64,000 bases of DNA, taken from contig KN832556.1 of assembly GCA_000827205.1 (NCBI GenBank), positions 1,275,849-1,339,848 of the forward strand, written 5' to 3'. Source of the DNA: Plicaturopsis crispa FD-325 SS-3 (lineage: Eukaryota > Basidiomycota > Agaricomycetes > Amylocorticiales > Amylocorticiaceae). Shown here piece after piece: positions 1 to 11,628 of the stretch (within the stretch, counting starts at the first letter, position 1; the number at the start of each line of letters is the position of its first letter). The notes beneath the pieces were generated by a model, which had not been told where the DNA came from, did not search any database, and worked only from the letters and a program-made list of their open reading frames with translations. The position numbers were made by a program, and so were the translations under genes.

Positions 1-540
1 TGAGTAGTAGTGCGACGATGGGAGTTTGTGCTGAGACGCGACAAGTGCGGTCGACTTTGAATGCTCCCAGGCGCGGTAAGAGACGTCGAAGTGCTGAGCT
101 GCGACGGCGAATTGACCAGGTTCAAACTTGAAGGCAGAGATGCGAATGACTTGTCCATGTTTCAGCAGTTGAATAGGCGCTAGGCATGGGCGTTTCAAGG
201 TCAAGTTGAAGTTGGGGAAATCCAGGTCAAGCGAGTCCGCGGTGTAGTACTAGCCCGGAGCGGGACTCGGATACAGTGTTTGGCTCCGCCGGGCCCCCCG
301 GATCCAAACAACGCCTACGAGATGTGTAAGCACCATTCTAGGCTTCCCCCCTGTCGTTCGTATTTCGTTTTGCGGCGTCCGCAAAATGGCTCTGCGCGCC
401 GCAGTTCGCACCCGATCGCCCTCAAATAATCTTGCATCGCTCGGGATGAGATGCACGCACAACTGTTGGCGCGGCACCCGCCATCGCTTCCCATCAAATC
501 CAGGCACAAACAGAGATTTGGTCCGTGCATCTTCCGCCCG
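1..540. other. No supported gene (left edge to U2 promoter)
   Basis: I see no convincing coding exon, tRNA or repeat here. The short open frames at 250-530 lie on both strands, overlap each other and resemble no family I know. The right part must hold upstream control sequence for the U2 snRNA gene that follows. Confidence 0.5.
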
Positions 541-547
541 TATAAAA
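541..547 (+). promoter_or_regulatory. TATA box of the U2 snRNA gene
   Basis: The sequence TATAAAA lies about 27-33 nt before the predicted 5' end of the U2 RNA (about 574-576). That spacing fits an RNA polymerase II start. I saw no other clear proximal element. Confidence 0.7.
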
Positions 548-573
548 CGTTTCTCTGGATCTTCCTGGCTTCT

Positions 574-840
574 CTACCACTCTGGCCTATTGGCTTAGAT
601 CAAGTGTAGTATCTGTTCTTAATAGGTACGCGTTCTAAGCCAAAAGACGGGCGTTCGAGCCCGTTTGAAGGAGTTCTATGCTAACCGCTGTTTTCTTTGT
701 TTTTGCAGTTTAACCACTATTATGGAGGCACCGCCTCCATTCTTGGTTATCTTATTTTTGCCGCCCTTGCTCCCTGTCCTCTGCTTGCACGACGGGGACG
801 TGATGACCTTGCCGCTGCACTACCGGCTTGCGTCGTCGGG
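574..840 (+). ncRNA. U2: U2 spliceosomal snRNA gene, split by an intron
   Basis: Exon 1 (about 574-625) holds the most conserved part of U2: GATCAAGTGTAGTATCTGTT, with the branch-site-pairing GTAGTA at 605-610. The normal continuation is missing until 709. If 626-708 is removed, every expected part follows in order: stem IIa (TAATAG 620-625 pairs with CTATTA 717-722 around the loop TTTAACCA), stem IIb (TGGAGGC 723-729 with GCCTCCA 733-739), an Sm site ATTTTTG (754-760), stem III (GTCCTC 775-780 with GGGGAC 794-799) and stem-loop IV (802-837, loop CTGCACTAC at 815-823, close to the U2B'' loop). The spliced length is about 184 nt; human U2 is 188. The exact 5' and 3' ends are inferred. U2 base-pairs with the intron branch site and with U6 in the spliceosome. 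Confidence 0.9.
626..708 (+). other. Spliceosomal (mRNA-type) intron inside U2 snRNA
   Basis: This 83-nt segment starts GTACGC and ends TTTTTGCAG. It carries a branch sequence GCTAACC (branch A at 684, 24 nt before the acceptor) and a U-rich tract. These are the same signals used by the protein-gene introns across the window. It sits exactly between the 5' strand of stem IIa and its loop. The middle holds a hairpin, ACGGGC at 647-652 pairing with GCCCGT at 659-664. The segment TCTAAGCCAA (634-643) is a perfect complement of exon 1 at 590-599. Confidence 0.88.
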
Positions 841-1656
841 GGATCTCCCTTCTTTTCTTTGCTGCGCGCGTCATTCCTGTCATTCGACCTGGAAGAAACG
901 CGTAGCAAATGAAGTTAGGGTGTCCTGTTGTGCGCATGTCGTTCCTCTGTCTGTTAGCCGCCAGTGCGACAACGTATGGGATATATTCTGTGAGTGTATA
1001 ACTTACTATGGATACGTTATGTACAGTCGGTACGCAGGGGCTGACCATGACCTTTCTAATGGTACAGCATAATACATATCCTTTGACGGTGTAGCCTGAC
1101 TACGTCCCTGGGACCATCTGTACCGTCGCCGTTGCCTTCGGATACAGGTGTATCTCTCACAGATGTCGGCCCACCGCCGTGCTGGCCCGTTGCAGGTTCA
1201 CCGTCGGAGTGGACTCGAATGCCATGTCGCACCAGCCTCTTGCGGATGTTATTCAGTACTTGGTCTCGCTAGCCCCGTCGTGCATCCATGACGCCTCCAA
1301 TTTTTTATGTCAAATTTTCGATATATCAGTATACTGAGAAGCATATGCATGGCCGTCGCGCGGTGCGTACGACATATTACACTTCATCTAAGCCAAGGGA
1401 CCACAGTCTTGCTAAGTCGCCTCCTCATGTTGAGTAACAAATGCAAATCACTTACTACTTACTGGTATTAGGAGCATGGGAGGGTTGTGCGCAGGCAAGG
1501 GCAAGTACCTAGAATCGGCGAGAATCCTGAGTCCTGCAGCAGGACAGATGCGACATAGTGCAAATATTATAATGAGCCGTACAACAAAACTCCATGTCCG
1601 TGCAGAGAATGACCGAAACGAAACAATTGCAATACAGCGAAAGAAAATAAAAACAC
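841..1656. other. Intergenic, nothing recognised
   Basis: This is the gap between the U2 3' end and the stop codon of the next gene on the opposite strand. The open frame at 665-1072 overlaps the U2 RNA and is not a credible protein. I saw no repeat or tRNA here. Confidence 0.5.
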
Positions 1657-3896
1657 TCAAGCCTTCCGTGCCCAGCTTTTACGCCACCCTACAACCTTAG
1701 CCACGAGCCGCCCAACACTACCGCGCTCCAGCCGCCCGGCGACGCTTCCCCTCTTAGCGTTCCCGCGCCTACTCGCCCGCGGCCTATCCTCTGGCTCGGG
1801 TGTCACCTCCTCCCAGAAGCTCTTCATCCCATTGTGCTCCGCCGTCCCTTGCCGGTGCCCATAGCTCATAGCAGACCGGTGCCCCAAGCGCGGAGACAGC
1901 GGCGTGCCGTCCTCGGTGAGCCGCGGGGACGCCATCATGGCCTCGGTGTTGTTGCGGCGGTGCCGCCCGGTCGCTGCACGGTCGGCCACCGGCTTGTCGA
2001 GGAAGAGGAACGGCGCGGAGAGCATCCGCGGGTCAGTGCGCGCGGGAAAGGCCGACGGGGGCGGCGTTTGCTGGATGGGCAGCGCGCGTATGCGGGAGGG
2101 CACGGACGAAGGGCACAGCGTGGGCGCGGAGATGCGTGGACGGATCGACCGCGTTTGGGTATCGGTCCCCGAGCGCGTAGGCATGTCTATCCTGAAAGAC
2201 AGCCGGGAAGGCGCAGTGGGACGGGCCAAGGTGTCGACGGATTGGCTCCCTGCGACATGCCGCGCGATGGTGCTACCCGGCCCATGTCCTTTCAGCTTCG
2301 CCATGCTCTCCTCGAGCCGTGCGAGCTGCGGCATGGGCAGCGGCATCAACGTCTTTGGCCGTGCTTTCGCGGTTCCATATCCCGGAACTGCACCGTTGGA
2401 TGAGGAGAGCGCAGACCATGCCCTTTCGTAGTCGGGCCGCTCCATGAACGCAGCCTGCACGGGACGAACGCCTGTTCCGGGAAGTGACACCAGGGAAGCA
2501 GACGCTTGCAGCTTACGGGCGTCGTCCAAGCTTCGCTCGCCCGTCTCGTTGCACAGAATGCCTACCAAGCCACGGTCACGGCGGTGCCGAATCTCTGCTT
2601 CGGAGCAAGTCTTGCGCAGCACCGGCGCAACGCGCGAGTCGTCGATTGGCTCGTATATCGTGGCCCTGTTGCACAGCGAGTCCGAGTAGTGCGAACCGTC
2701 TGTAGACGCCAAAGTCTGTGTCTCTCCGTCCTCGGCACGGAGCGCACGGAGCACCTGCGACACGTCGTCGTCAGCTGCAATGTCTCCGTCTTCACTCCCC
2801 CGGTTTTCGTCACCGTCCGCGGATCCCCGGCCATACAAAGACGGGGACAGCGAGGCCTCGCCTTCAGCCTCCCAGGAGAAATCACCTTCGCCGTCTTCAG
2901 TGTCCCAGTACCGGCTCTCGTTGTCCGCATTTACAGCCGATGCGCTGTCGATTGTTTCGAGCCCCAGTCCACGCGTGGGTTCCGTAACCTTTCCCCATCG
3001 CCTCCTCAGGAACTCACGCACTGCGCTCGTCTCTGCGTCCGAGAAAAGCAACAATGGTGATCCAGGGGCATCCGGACTCGTAAGGGTTGTCGACGGCGGC
3101 TGCGGGAATTCCAACTGAAGTGCCGTGCTGGAGTCAAAAGTGGACGACATAGACGCCGACGAAGAGGTGAGCGGGCTCAAGAGGGCAGCTGGAGTCTGCG
3201 GTGACTCAGTAGCGTCATCGTCGAGCAATGAGGGTAGGAACGATGTCCGTCGTTCACGGGCGCGCGCCTTACTGTCAGGCTCAGTCTCGAGGGTGAACCC
3301 GTGCCGACGAGATTTGAAATCCGTCTTCTCATGCTGGACCTCTTCGTTCCAAGATGGAACGACGGCAGTCTTTTGGGGACGCGCATATGGGTTCGCTAGA
3401 ACAGGGGGCGGAGGTGGAGCACGCGACGGAATTTTGGGTCGCGTAGTCGTAGGAAAGGACGTGCGCGTGCGCAAGCTTTTCGAGGGTTCATATGGCAGGG
3501 GTCCACTTATATATCGGCTAGGTGCAGGTTCTGGAGTCGCATCTGAAAAGTTTTGTTCCGCCAAGCTTTCGGACAAGATTAAAACGCGTAGAAGTGGATA
3601 ATAAGAACGAGGCAAACGTACTTGCAAAACGAATTCGACGAGAGTGGTGAGACAAGGGGCGGTATCTGCGGCGCGCCATTGGATATACCCAAGCTTAGAT
3701 TTGGAACGCTTCCATACGGGGCGATAACGCGCGCTGCACGGTTATTGCCTTTGCGTTGATTCAGCGGAAGTGATGGCAGAGGTGGAGACGGCGTGGGTTG
3801 TGCAGACGCGTGTTTGGAGAAAAGTGATGTGCGCGGCAACGAAAAGGGCAAGGCAGATTTGCGACGCGACGGCGGTTTCGATTTCGTTGAGAACAT
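1657..3896 (-). CDS. Unrecognised Ser/Pro-rich protein, about 727 aa
   Basis: Two exons: 3896-3622 and 3565-1657, joined across a 56-nt intron (donor GTACGT, acceptor AAAG, phase 2), giving 727 residues. The start at 3896 gives a strongly basic N-terminus (MFSTKSKPPSRRKSALPF). Most of the protein is low-complexity Ser/Pro/Arg sequence with acidic patches in the middle. One more ordered piece contains AVREFLRRRWGKVTEP. The extreme C-terminus (GRLVAKVVGWRKSWARKA) would form a short basic amphipathic helix. I recognise no domain. It may be a largely disordered regulatory or scaffold protein, but that is inference from composition only. Confidence 0.7.
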
Positions 3897-4624
3897 GATT
3901 GGTTGTTCAGGTCTTTATATCTGCTTGACGCGGTGATCAAGACTCCAACTAGCATGTTGGAATAATTCAACCACTCACTGTTCGGTGCGACTCTGGCCGC
4001 TGCCGACGTTTAGCACGCCAGTGTCGTTGAAGCCGTCGTTTGCACGACCTTTACGCGCCTTTTTCTATCGTCTTTCCGACGAAAGATACGAATCGTTGTA
4101 GATGGACGCAGAAAGCAGGAAGCAACCATCGGACGGTGGGCTCTTGGCCAAACGCCATTCGTGGAACTTGGAATTCATAACCGCATTGAATCGCAGCGCT
4201 AGGCAGCGCTGTGGCGACGGCCGCAAATGAAGCAGCGCTTTCCTGGCGCATGCTGAGAGAGCCTTGTAGTGTCGAATCGCCTAGGCTATGCTGGTTTTCT
4301 AATTGAGCAAGTACCAAGTAGTACAAGAGAGTTTGCAAAGTGCGACGTTCGACCGTGAAGTTCATGCAGTCAAAATAGGGGCTAATTATTTCACGCGCTT
4401 CCCCGCGCGCAACCAGTACGAAACCTGTCCAAAACTCTGAACCTGACCATAACGGCCAACATGCTCCACTTTGAATGCTGATCAGGCTTGGTGGCATATA
4501 CGCGTCTGAAAGCTTCCAGAGTTTAAGCAGTGTTGCATAGGAGAATCTCATCAAGTTTGGTGCTAGGCGGATGTCTCGTCCTAGACTGCTTTGTCTAACG
4601 CACCATTAGCTCGTGTCCCCACAG
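3897..4624. other. Intergenic, with one weak ORF
   Basis: This gap separates two divergently transcribed genes and probably holds both promoters. A 167-codon open frame on the minus strand (4554-4051) fills much of it. I cannot relate it to any family, and it lies immediately upstream of both start codons, so I do not call it as a gene. Confidence 0.4.
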
Positions 4625-7200
4625 ATGGCGCGAATACGAGACGCGGACAGCGACGAAGAAGAGATTGGGAGAGGGCGTAGAGCACAGGATTCATCGTAAG
4701 TCACAAATACATCTTTGCTTCGATCGCGCACGCGCGTTATATATTGTTGCATCCTCCAGGAGTAGCAGAGAAAGCTCGCCATCTGTAAGTACCCTCGTCA
4801 TAACGTCGCTTGTGTCTTATGGAGTCCTGGGTAGAAAAAGCAGAAACGGTCTTTCACGCCCACTTCAGACGACGGCGACCTGGTCGTCCCACCGGTAATC
4901 GACGATGACACGCCCCCGCCTGAAAACGCGCCTATCATCCGCCAGGCAGTCGCGTTTGGCTCTGCGTTTTCCCACCCAGTGCCCGTAAATACATACCAGG
5001 ATACCCAACTATCCACACCACAAGCATTCCTCCCAGGCCAAAAGCCCGCCACCCTGCCGCCCCCGCCCCCGCCGAAGACCAAATCAGCGTCGCAGAGTAA
5101 GCGCCGCAGGAACGGGCGCACAAAGCACTTCGATGACCAGTTTTCGGATCAGACGGGGAGTTTTCGTCTGGGCACGTACTACGACACCCATTTACCTGCT
5201 CCTGCGCCCCCCGCGACCTCGCGTCAGAATGGAGCGGGTCCATATCGCTCTGCATTCAGAGCCACAGAAACCCCCACTTTTAGCTTCCCTAGCACGATTC
5301 CTGCACCGGCCCCTCCTCTCCCACCTGCATTATCGGATCCAGTGGTAGCGTATAACCCCATGTTTGGTTTTCAAGCAACGTCCAGTCCAGGGCCTTCGTC
5401 CACCTTGAGTAACACGCCGTTGTACTCTCAGAACGGTCCACAGGCTCCCCCTCAGCCCCAGCAGGGTTCAGCCGCGAAAAAGACATCGACGACAAAGCCA
5501 CGGGGCGAGAAGAAGACCCGAGGTGCTGCTCAAGCACCCAAGCAGAAGCGCAGTGGGCGCGCAGACAAAGATACGACGGAACGACCTGATGCCTCCGGAT
5601 CTGGTACGACCTCATCCACAGCTGGTACATCGTACTACCGTACCAACTATGAGCACCAGGCCGAGGCCGAAACCCAAGCGAATTCCGCGTCTGAACCTCC
5701 AGCACCTTCTAGCAGCCAAAACGCAGGTTCTGGCAATAAACCTCCGCGGCCGACACGCATGGTGACACTGCTGATTGAGGACCAACGCAGTGGTGTCATC
5801 GACAGTCAGCTCGCGGAAATACGCGTCCCCCTGCGTGCCGCTGATAACAAGGAGGACGGTTTCTGGGCGGACGCGAAGGAAATAGTAGAACAGCTGCAGG
5901 CTGGGCCATTCCGTATAGACGGTGCGGCGATGCCATGGCACCCGTGCTCATATTTATCTGTAACTGCGTTCATACAGGTCCAGCCAAGGCGTATACAATG
6001 CGCGGGAAGTATCGTCAGTTCTTCCTACGGCTGTCGGAGACGAACGAGGTAGACTGTATCTCCGCGAACCTCAGCGTGTCTCAAGAACGAACCATCGATG
6101 TCATCGTTGAAGCAGTGAGCACTTTATTCGTGGCATCGTTTTCCGCACTTATTTACGCTTTGCCAGCCTCATCCGCCTGGAACAATCCCACCTCCCCCTC
6201 AAATCCCTTTAGACCTCCTACCTCCAGAAGAGGCCGAAAGACTACAAGAAATAGAGAAAGCGCGCGAAAGGGAGCGAATGGAAGCAGAAGAGAGGGCGCG
6301 CGACTTTTCCATTGTGTCGCCCGAAGCGCGGAGGCTCATGCGGCCGTACGATTACGGTGCTGTAAAGAGCGATATGAGACAGCTGCAGCGAGAAGAGGGC
6401 TCCCATCCGCCGTCGCATCGCCGGTCGAGTTCGTCTTCGTCCCGCTACACGCCGCCTGCTTGGCCATCGCAACCCACACAACGGGATTCCCAAGGGCCCA
6501 CATCACCAGGGCAGAATGCACCAGGTCCGGAGCCGTCCTCAGGGGCGTCCCCATCGCGATCTACAGAGAGCCTGCGGCACCGCGGGACTTCGCCGCACGC
6601 CTATTCCTCAGACGAGGAAGATGAAGAGGAGATTGATAAAGCTATTATACAGTACCTCAAACCATTCATCGAGGAGGACCGTGGGTGGACGAGGTATATG
6701 GAGTCTCGGGCGAAGCCGCAGAGGGTAACAGAGGTGCTCGTCCAGTACGAGTTTGTGCAGGAGAAACTCGACCGGTTAGTCGGCATGTCGACGCCCCCGC
6801 ATTGGCCCGGCGCGCCAGCCAAATCTGTCCGCAGGGTGAGTGTGACTTAGCCCTGCACACATGTCCTGTGCGGCTTACGGTCTCGAACCAGGATCATGTA
6901 CTCGGAGTGCTCAATCTCCCTGAGCAATGGGGCGATGAGTGTACGGAGATGCTTTCGTTGCTCCGTCTGTATGGCCCTGGTGGTGTACGGGAGCACAACC
7001 CAACCGTCGTCGAACAGGTCGAATCTATCGAAATGCCGCAGGGGAAACCAGCCAAGCGGTGTCTCAGACTCTTGAGGGAGATTGATAAGGACTGGAGGGA
7101 TAGTCACCCAAACGACCCGTCATACGAAATCGCCCTCGCAAAGCTGGAGAAGGAAAAGAAAAAGGCGTTGGCGGCGGCAGCAGCAGCGGGAAAACCATGA
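4625..7200 (+). CDS. Unrecognised Pro/Ser-rich protein, about 762 aa
   Basis: Six exons, all phases consistent: 4625-4695, 4760-4784, 4844-5921, 5978-6114, 6167-6835 and 6892-7200. The second exon is only 25 nt. The protein begins MARIRDADSDEEEIGRGRR, runs through a long Pro/Ser/Lys-rich part, and then shows two ordered segments. The first has TRMVTLLIEDQRSGVIDSQ and GKYRQFFLRLSETNE, probably beta-rich. The second is a helical C-terminal part with YLKPFIEEDRGWTRYMESR, a region containing VLNLPEQWGDECTEMLSLL, and an alanine tail. Acidic stretches (SDEEDEEEID) suggest a nuclear protein. I cannot assign a family. Confidence 0.8.
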
Positions 7201-7524
7201 ACATCTTCCCGGTTATGTAGCATTGCCATTTAGAAGGTTAAGGGCTACATGGTATAGAGTACATCCTTGGAGTGGAACGATGTACGACTCCTCTCCGTCG
7301 TCCGTAGTCTAATATCCAGAGGTGAAGTTGGTCTAAATGAGATAGAACGACATGCACTCGGGATAGCAAGATGACAAACAGCTCAATGTCTAGTATACAG
7401 TAGGTCCCTGGGCTTGGAACGGAACGACACCACGGCGAGAAAATCGTTGTTGAAGCTTGAGGTCGTATAGTAATAATAAGTACATGCACACAAGTGAAAA
7501 CGCAAAATGATGAAATACAATGGA

Positions 7525-9885
7525 TTACACTTTCTTCCGAGTGGGCTCGATTTTAAACGCCCAATAATGTTGATTCATAGTGCCGTGGGTCTGACAATGA
7601 TAGGCCGTCACCGAGGTTCTTTCACCAAGGAGATCAGTCAAGGCGAATACTTTGATAGCAAGGGAAGTGACTCACGACCTCGAGAATATTGAGTGAAAGC
7701 TCGTCCGTCACTGATTTTGGGAATGAATACCGCTACGTCGTATGTCAGCACAAGGTCACTTCACAAAGGAATACAGTGATGGGGTGTACTTACGGCGTCG
7801 ATATCGATCACTGACGGTAACCCTTGCCAGTTGTCGTCGTCCAAATAGTCTACGGCGGTCTCTGAATCGTCATCTCCGTTGTAGTCGATGCTGCCAAAGA
7901 GCACGGCAAGCGTCTGATAACAGATGAGGAGCCGGTTGTGTCCGTCCGAGCCCTCCCACACATCGCTGATCCGCTTTCCGTAGGCAGGCTTACACAGCGA
8001 AGCGAGAATTTCTGCGTCGTGCAATGCCATCGTGACGGTGTCGTTCGCCTCTGCCGCAAGCGAGTCCATCCATGGTTCCCGGGTATCTCCGTCCTTCAAG
8101 AGACAAAGGAGCATCGCCAGTATATGCGCGAACATACGGTTCTGATCGGCGTCGTCTGTCCACGGGTTAATGAAACCGTTCTTTTGCACCGTGTCGTAAA
8201 AACGGAGGGACTCGGTTTGGAGAAGAGACCACACAGTGCTGTCCTCCATGGGTGCGATTGTTTTGAACGGATCATCGATGACGTCCTTGACCACCATAAA
8301 GAGTAAAGAGAGGATCCCCGCGTCCAGGAGAGCACGTCCAATAGCTCTGGATGGCTGCGCAACCGTTGTGACGAACTCGAGAAAATAGTCGATGGGGTGC
8401 ACATCCTTATTACGGGATATGGCAGCTTCGTATAACAGACACGACTGCGGCTTGCTCGCAGAGCGCGAGCTGAACAGTAATTGGCACGGGAACCAAGGAA
8501 GAGTAGATCGCACGTACCCGACGCTCGAGACGCTGCCAATCATACGGGTAAAGACACGAAGCACGTCCTCAGAAGTGCTGCTGAGAAGCACAGATCGCAG
8601 AACCTTCCATACGTCGCCACCAAGGGCAATGCAGTGTAATAGCGCTGTGAGAGCGCGCTCGGTTATGTCGCTTTCGTACGACCCGGATCTGCATAGGTAG
8701 TCAGCATATAGACGCGGTAGGGGAAGTGATATCCACGCGTACCTGGATAGTTCTATTAGATCCAAGCAAGCGTCATAGACAGGTGTCATGCCCGCGTGGA
8801 ACCCAACACGGTCGAGTATGCCCTCAATCGCTACGAGCCTCTGGATAATGCGAGACCGCCCCAGTCCTACCCACACGTCCCTCCGAAGGTGCGGCAGATG
8901 GTAAGCTGTAAGGGGGATGAACTGTAACGCCGCGAGCTCCTGCCAATGATCCCTCGGCCAGACGATGTGCAAAGGATGCTCAGCCATTGCGTGCCAGTTT
9001 ACGCGGTGAGAGGCGAGTGCGGCCAATGCCTTCGTGCAATCCGTAAGCAGCGCCGACCTATTTTCCCGCAGAGACGTGGACGATTTGTCGAAGGGGGTAG
9101 GGTCTGAGAAGTCTGATATACACATGTTTAAGAGCATATCGAGGACGCCGGCACCAATCGCTGCCTGCGATGATTCGAGGTGTTTTTCACTGATTTCAGT
9201 AATGAAATTCACATATGCCGTCGCGGAGTGGGATTGTTTCCTCGCGGAGAAAATGTATACGTTCTTCAACGCTACGTGGATTTCATCGCGCTTGCCTTCG
9301 ATCCTGGGTTACGGGATCTTAAAATTGTATACAATATAAATATCAAAGGCAGAAACGCACCAGATCTCCGGCAAGCATGCCATAATTTCGCGCAGAAAAA
9401 GCTGAATCTCAACCAAGGGCCACTTGAGGAGACTTTTCACCAGATTGGCCGTGAATCCGAGTGATATATGCGTCAAGAGTAATCGCAACGCCTGCAGTCG
9501 TATGCTTGTGCTATACATACCAGGTCTGCCGATATTCTCAGTAACCTAGATCGTGACGCGATACGTGGGTAGACACTCACCTTGACAGTTCCAAAAGGTC
9601 ATCGTACAGCGGATCGGTCTCCTCCAGTACTGTGGCACTGTCTCTGTGGCGGAAACGAGTCTGAATAGCGCTCATCTTCCTGCGTATGGCTATGTCCTCG
9701 ATACCACGGATCGTCAACAGCCCGAACGCTCTCAAGGCTTTCCCTGTCAGCGCCCCCGGTCCCCGTAATGTGCTGCCAGAGGTAGCAGTGCCGGAGGAGG
9801 AGAAATATGATGAAGAAGTGAAGGAATGGCCATCGTCCGATATCAATGTGAGACCGGAGACCTTCTCGACGACCTTTTCAGCCAT
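7525..9885 (-). CDS. Unrecognised all-helical (repeat-like) protein, about 700 aa
   Basis: Five exons: 9885-9581, 9525-9361, 9303-7794, 7732-7676 and 7590-7525, with consistent phases (2, 2, 0, 0). The introns are 55, 57, 61 and 85 nt; the third has a good branch site GCTGAC. The protein is rich in amphipathic Leu/Ala helices (for example ALRLLLTHISLGFTANLV and LTALLHCIALGGDVWKVL), as in ARM/HEAT-type solenoids. It also holds an acidic loop, DYNGDDDSETAVDYLDDDNW. It ends in a short exon encoding HYWAFKIEPTRKKV. I recognise no specific family; the helical-repeat description is inference from pattern alone. Confidence 0.75.
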
Positions 9886-10307
9886 TTAGGAGTCCGGATA
9901 CGAGCTCTGAAAGGGCGATGGAGCAGCACAGGGAGACCTGTAGCATCGGGGCAAAGCAAACTCGATTTACGGGCGATAAGTGCTGTGCACATATGCCAGA
10001 AATGGGTGCCTCTCGAAGTTGAGCGCATAGATTCAGGTGCCTGGTGCATGATCTTCGTGGGCGCTTATGTCGTGGTGGAGTCAACTTGGCCATACACATC
10101 CCATTGTTCCCCTTGAACGCATTTCCAGCAAAGTGACCAGTCCACGTAGCCTACGATACAGGTCAAAGACTCGTGAAAAGCAGAAAATGTGGCGAGATGG
10201 CAGTAAAGACTGAGCGAGAATCGATAATCATGGACGCGTTTATGCGCACGTGGCGTGGCCGTCCCCGCGTCCCCGGCAAGTTCACCAGCTCTTACCAGTG
10301 CACGCCC
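9886..10307. other. Intergenic between divergent genes
   Basis: This is a shared upstream region of a minus-strand gene (start 9885) and a plus-strand gene (start 10308). I see no gene or repeat in it. Confidence 0.5.
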
Positions 10308-11628
10308 ATGAACATCCTATATTCCCTTCTCGCTCTACCCTTTCTGCTGCCCGCGCTCGCAGCGCCCGCATATAATGCATCCATACGCCCAGTCGTGATA
10401 TGGCATGGCCTCGGTTGGTCCTTTCTGTGTCCTTAGCTGTAATGTCAAACTCAGCGGAAGGCACGCACAGGTGACTCCTACGCGTCGCCAGGCATGCTGG
10501 AGTTCGCAGACCTCGTCCGGGAGGTACATCCTGGAATATTTGTCCACAATATATACATCGACGAGAAGCTCGACAATGACCGGCAAGCCGGATTCGTGCG
10601 TCATATCCATCCGAGTTGCCTTGTTGCGCTGTTTAAAAGCTGAACTTGCTTAATATAGTACGGGGATGTGAACGAGCAAATCGATATCGTAGCTGCGCAG
10701 CTACGAAATATCACCGAATTGAAGGACGGTTTCGACGCCATCGGCTTCTCACAGGGTGAGAGAAGTCACGCTTCATACTGCAGCGGCCCCTGAAATTCAG
10801 TAGGCGGCCAGTTCCTTCGAGCGTATCAACAGCGATATGGGTCTCCTCCTATACACAACCTCATTGCATTCGGGTCGCAGCACATGGGGATATCTGACCT
10901 CCCATTGTGTAAACGCACGGACTTGGCGTGCCAACTCGCCAGACGCGCCGTCAAGAGCTCGGTATATGGCGACTATGCCCAAAAGCATCTGATTCAAGTA
11001 CATGCATACCGCGTTTATTGCCATTGAAAGAAACTGACGAAGTGTATCCGCCGATTCGTAGGCGCAGTACTTCCGCGACCCCGCGCAGCTCCCGGCATAC
11101 CTAGCCTCCTCGCGCTTCCTCGCCGACATCAATAACGAGCGTAGCGATGCCCGCAATTCTACATATGCCGAAAACATCAGGGCGCTGAACGCGCTCGTCC
11201 TCGTACTGTTCCAAAAAGACGTGACCGTAGTGCCGAAGGAGAGCTCCTGGTTCGGAAGCGAAGCGCCGCCCGACGACGACGACGACGCATCTTCCTTAGT
11301 CCCTTCCCACAGCTCGTCCGACACTAGCGGAATGGACTTCTCGTCCCTTGCCTCCACGCTTAGCCTAGCGGACCCCGCAGACTCGTCAGTGGATCAAACT
11401 CGCTGGACATCTACCGACCAAGTCCCACTGTCGTCTCCTGGCTCCAAAACAATCATTCCTCTCCGTCTGCAGCCGCTCTATACGCAGGACTGGCTCGGAC
11501 TGCGATCGCTTGACAAACGAGGCGGGATCGTGCTAGGGACGTGTCCCGGGGCACACATGGAGCTTACAGGGTGCTGGGACGATTTTGTCAAGGAGTGGTG
11601 TGGGAGTACCATCGTGCCAAATGAGTGA
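10308..11628 (+). CDS. PPT1: Palmitoyl-protein thioesterase (PPT1 type)
   Basis: Five exons: 10308-10413, 10471-10595, 10659-10755, 10804-10997 and 11062-11628, giving 362 aa. The N-terminus is a signal peptide (MNILYSLLALPFLLPALA). It is followed by the family's opening strand RPVVIWHGLGDSYASPG and the nucleophile motif GFSQGGQFLRAY, with the catalytic Ser in GFSQG. The predicted catalytic Asp is in VLFQKDVTVVPKESSWFG and the His in CPGAHMELT. The enzyme removes S-acyl groups from proteins in the vacuole or lysosome-like compartment. A Ser/Asp-rich insertion of about 60 residues, starting PPDDDDDASS, separates the Asp and His regions. The first donor, GTTGGT, is unusual. Confidence 0.92.

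Noticed and set aside
665-1072. 135-codon open frame on the plus strand
   Set aside because: It runs through the U2 intron, exon 2 and flank. The sequence is fully explained by conserved U2 structure, and the peptide resembles nothing.
4051-4554. 167-codon minus-strand open frame
   Set aside because: No family likeness, no splicing partners, and it occupies the promoter space of two divergent genes.
10804-11357. 186-codon minus-strand frame across the thioesterase gene
   Set aside because: It is a shadow of the PPT1 exons, which match the family with correct catalytic motifs.
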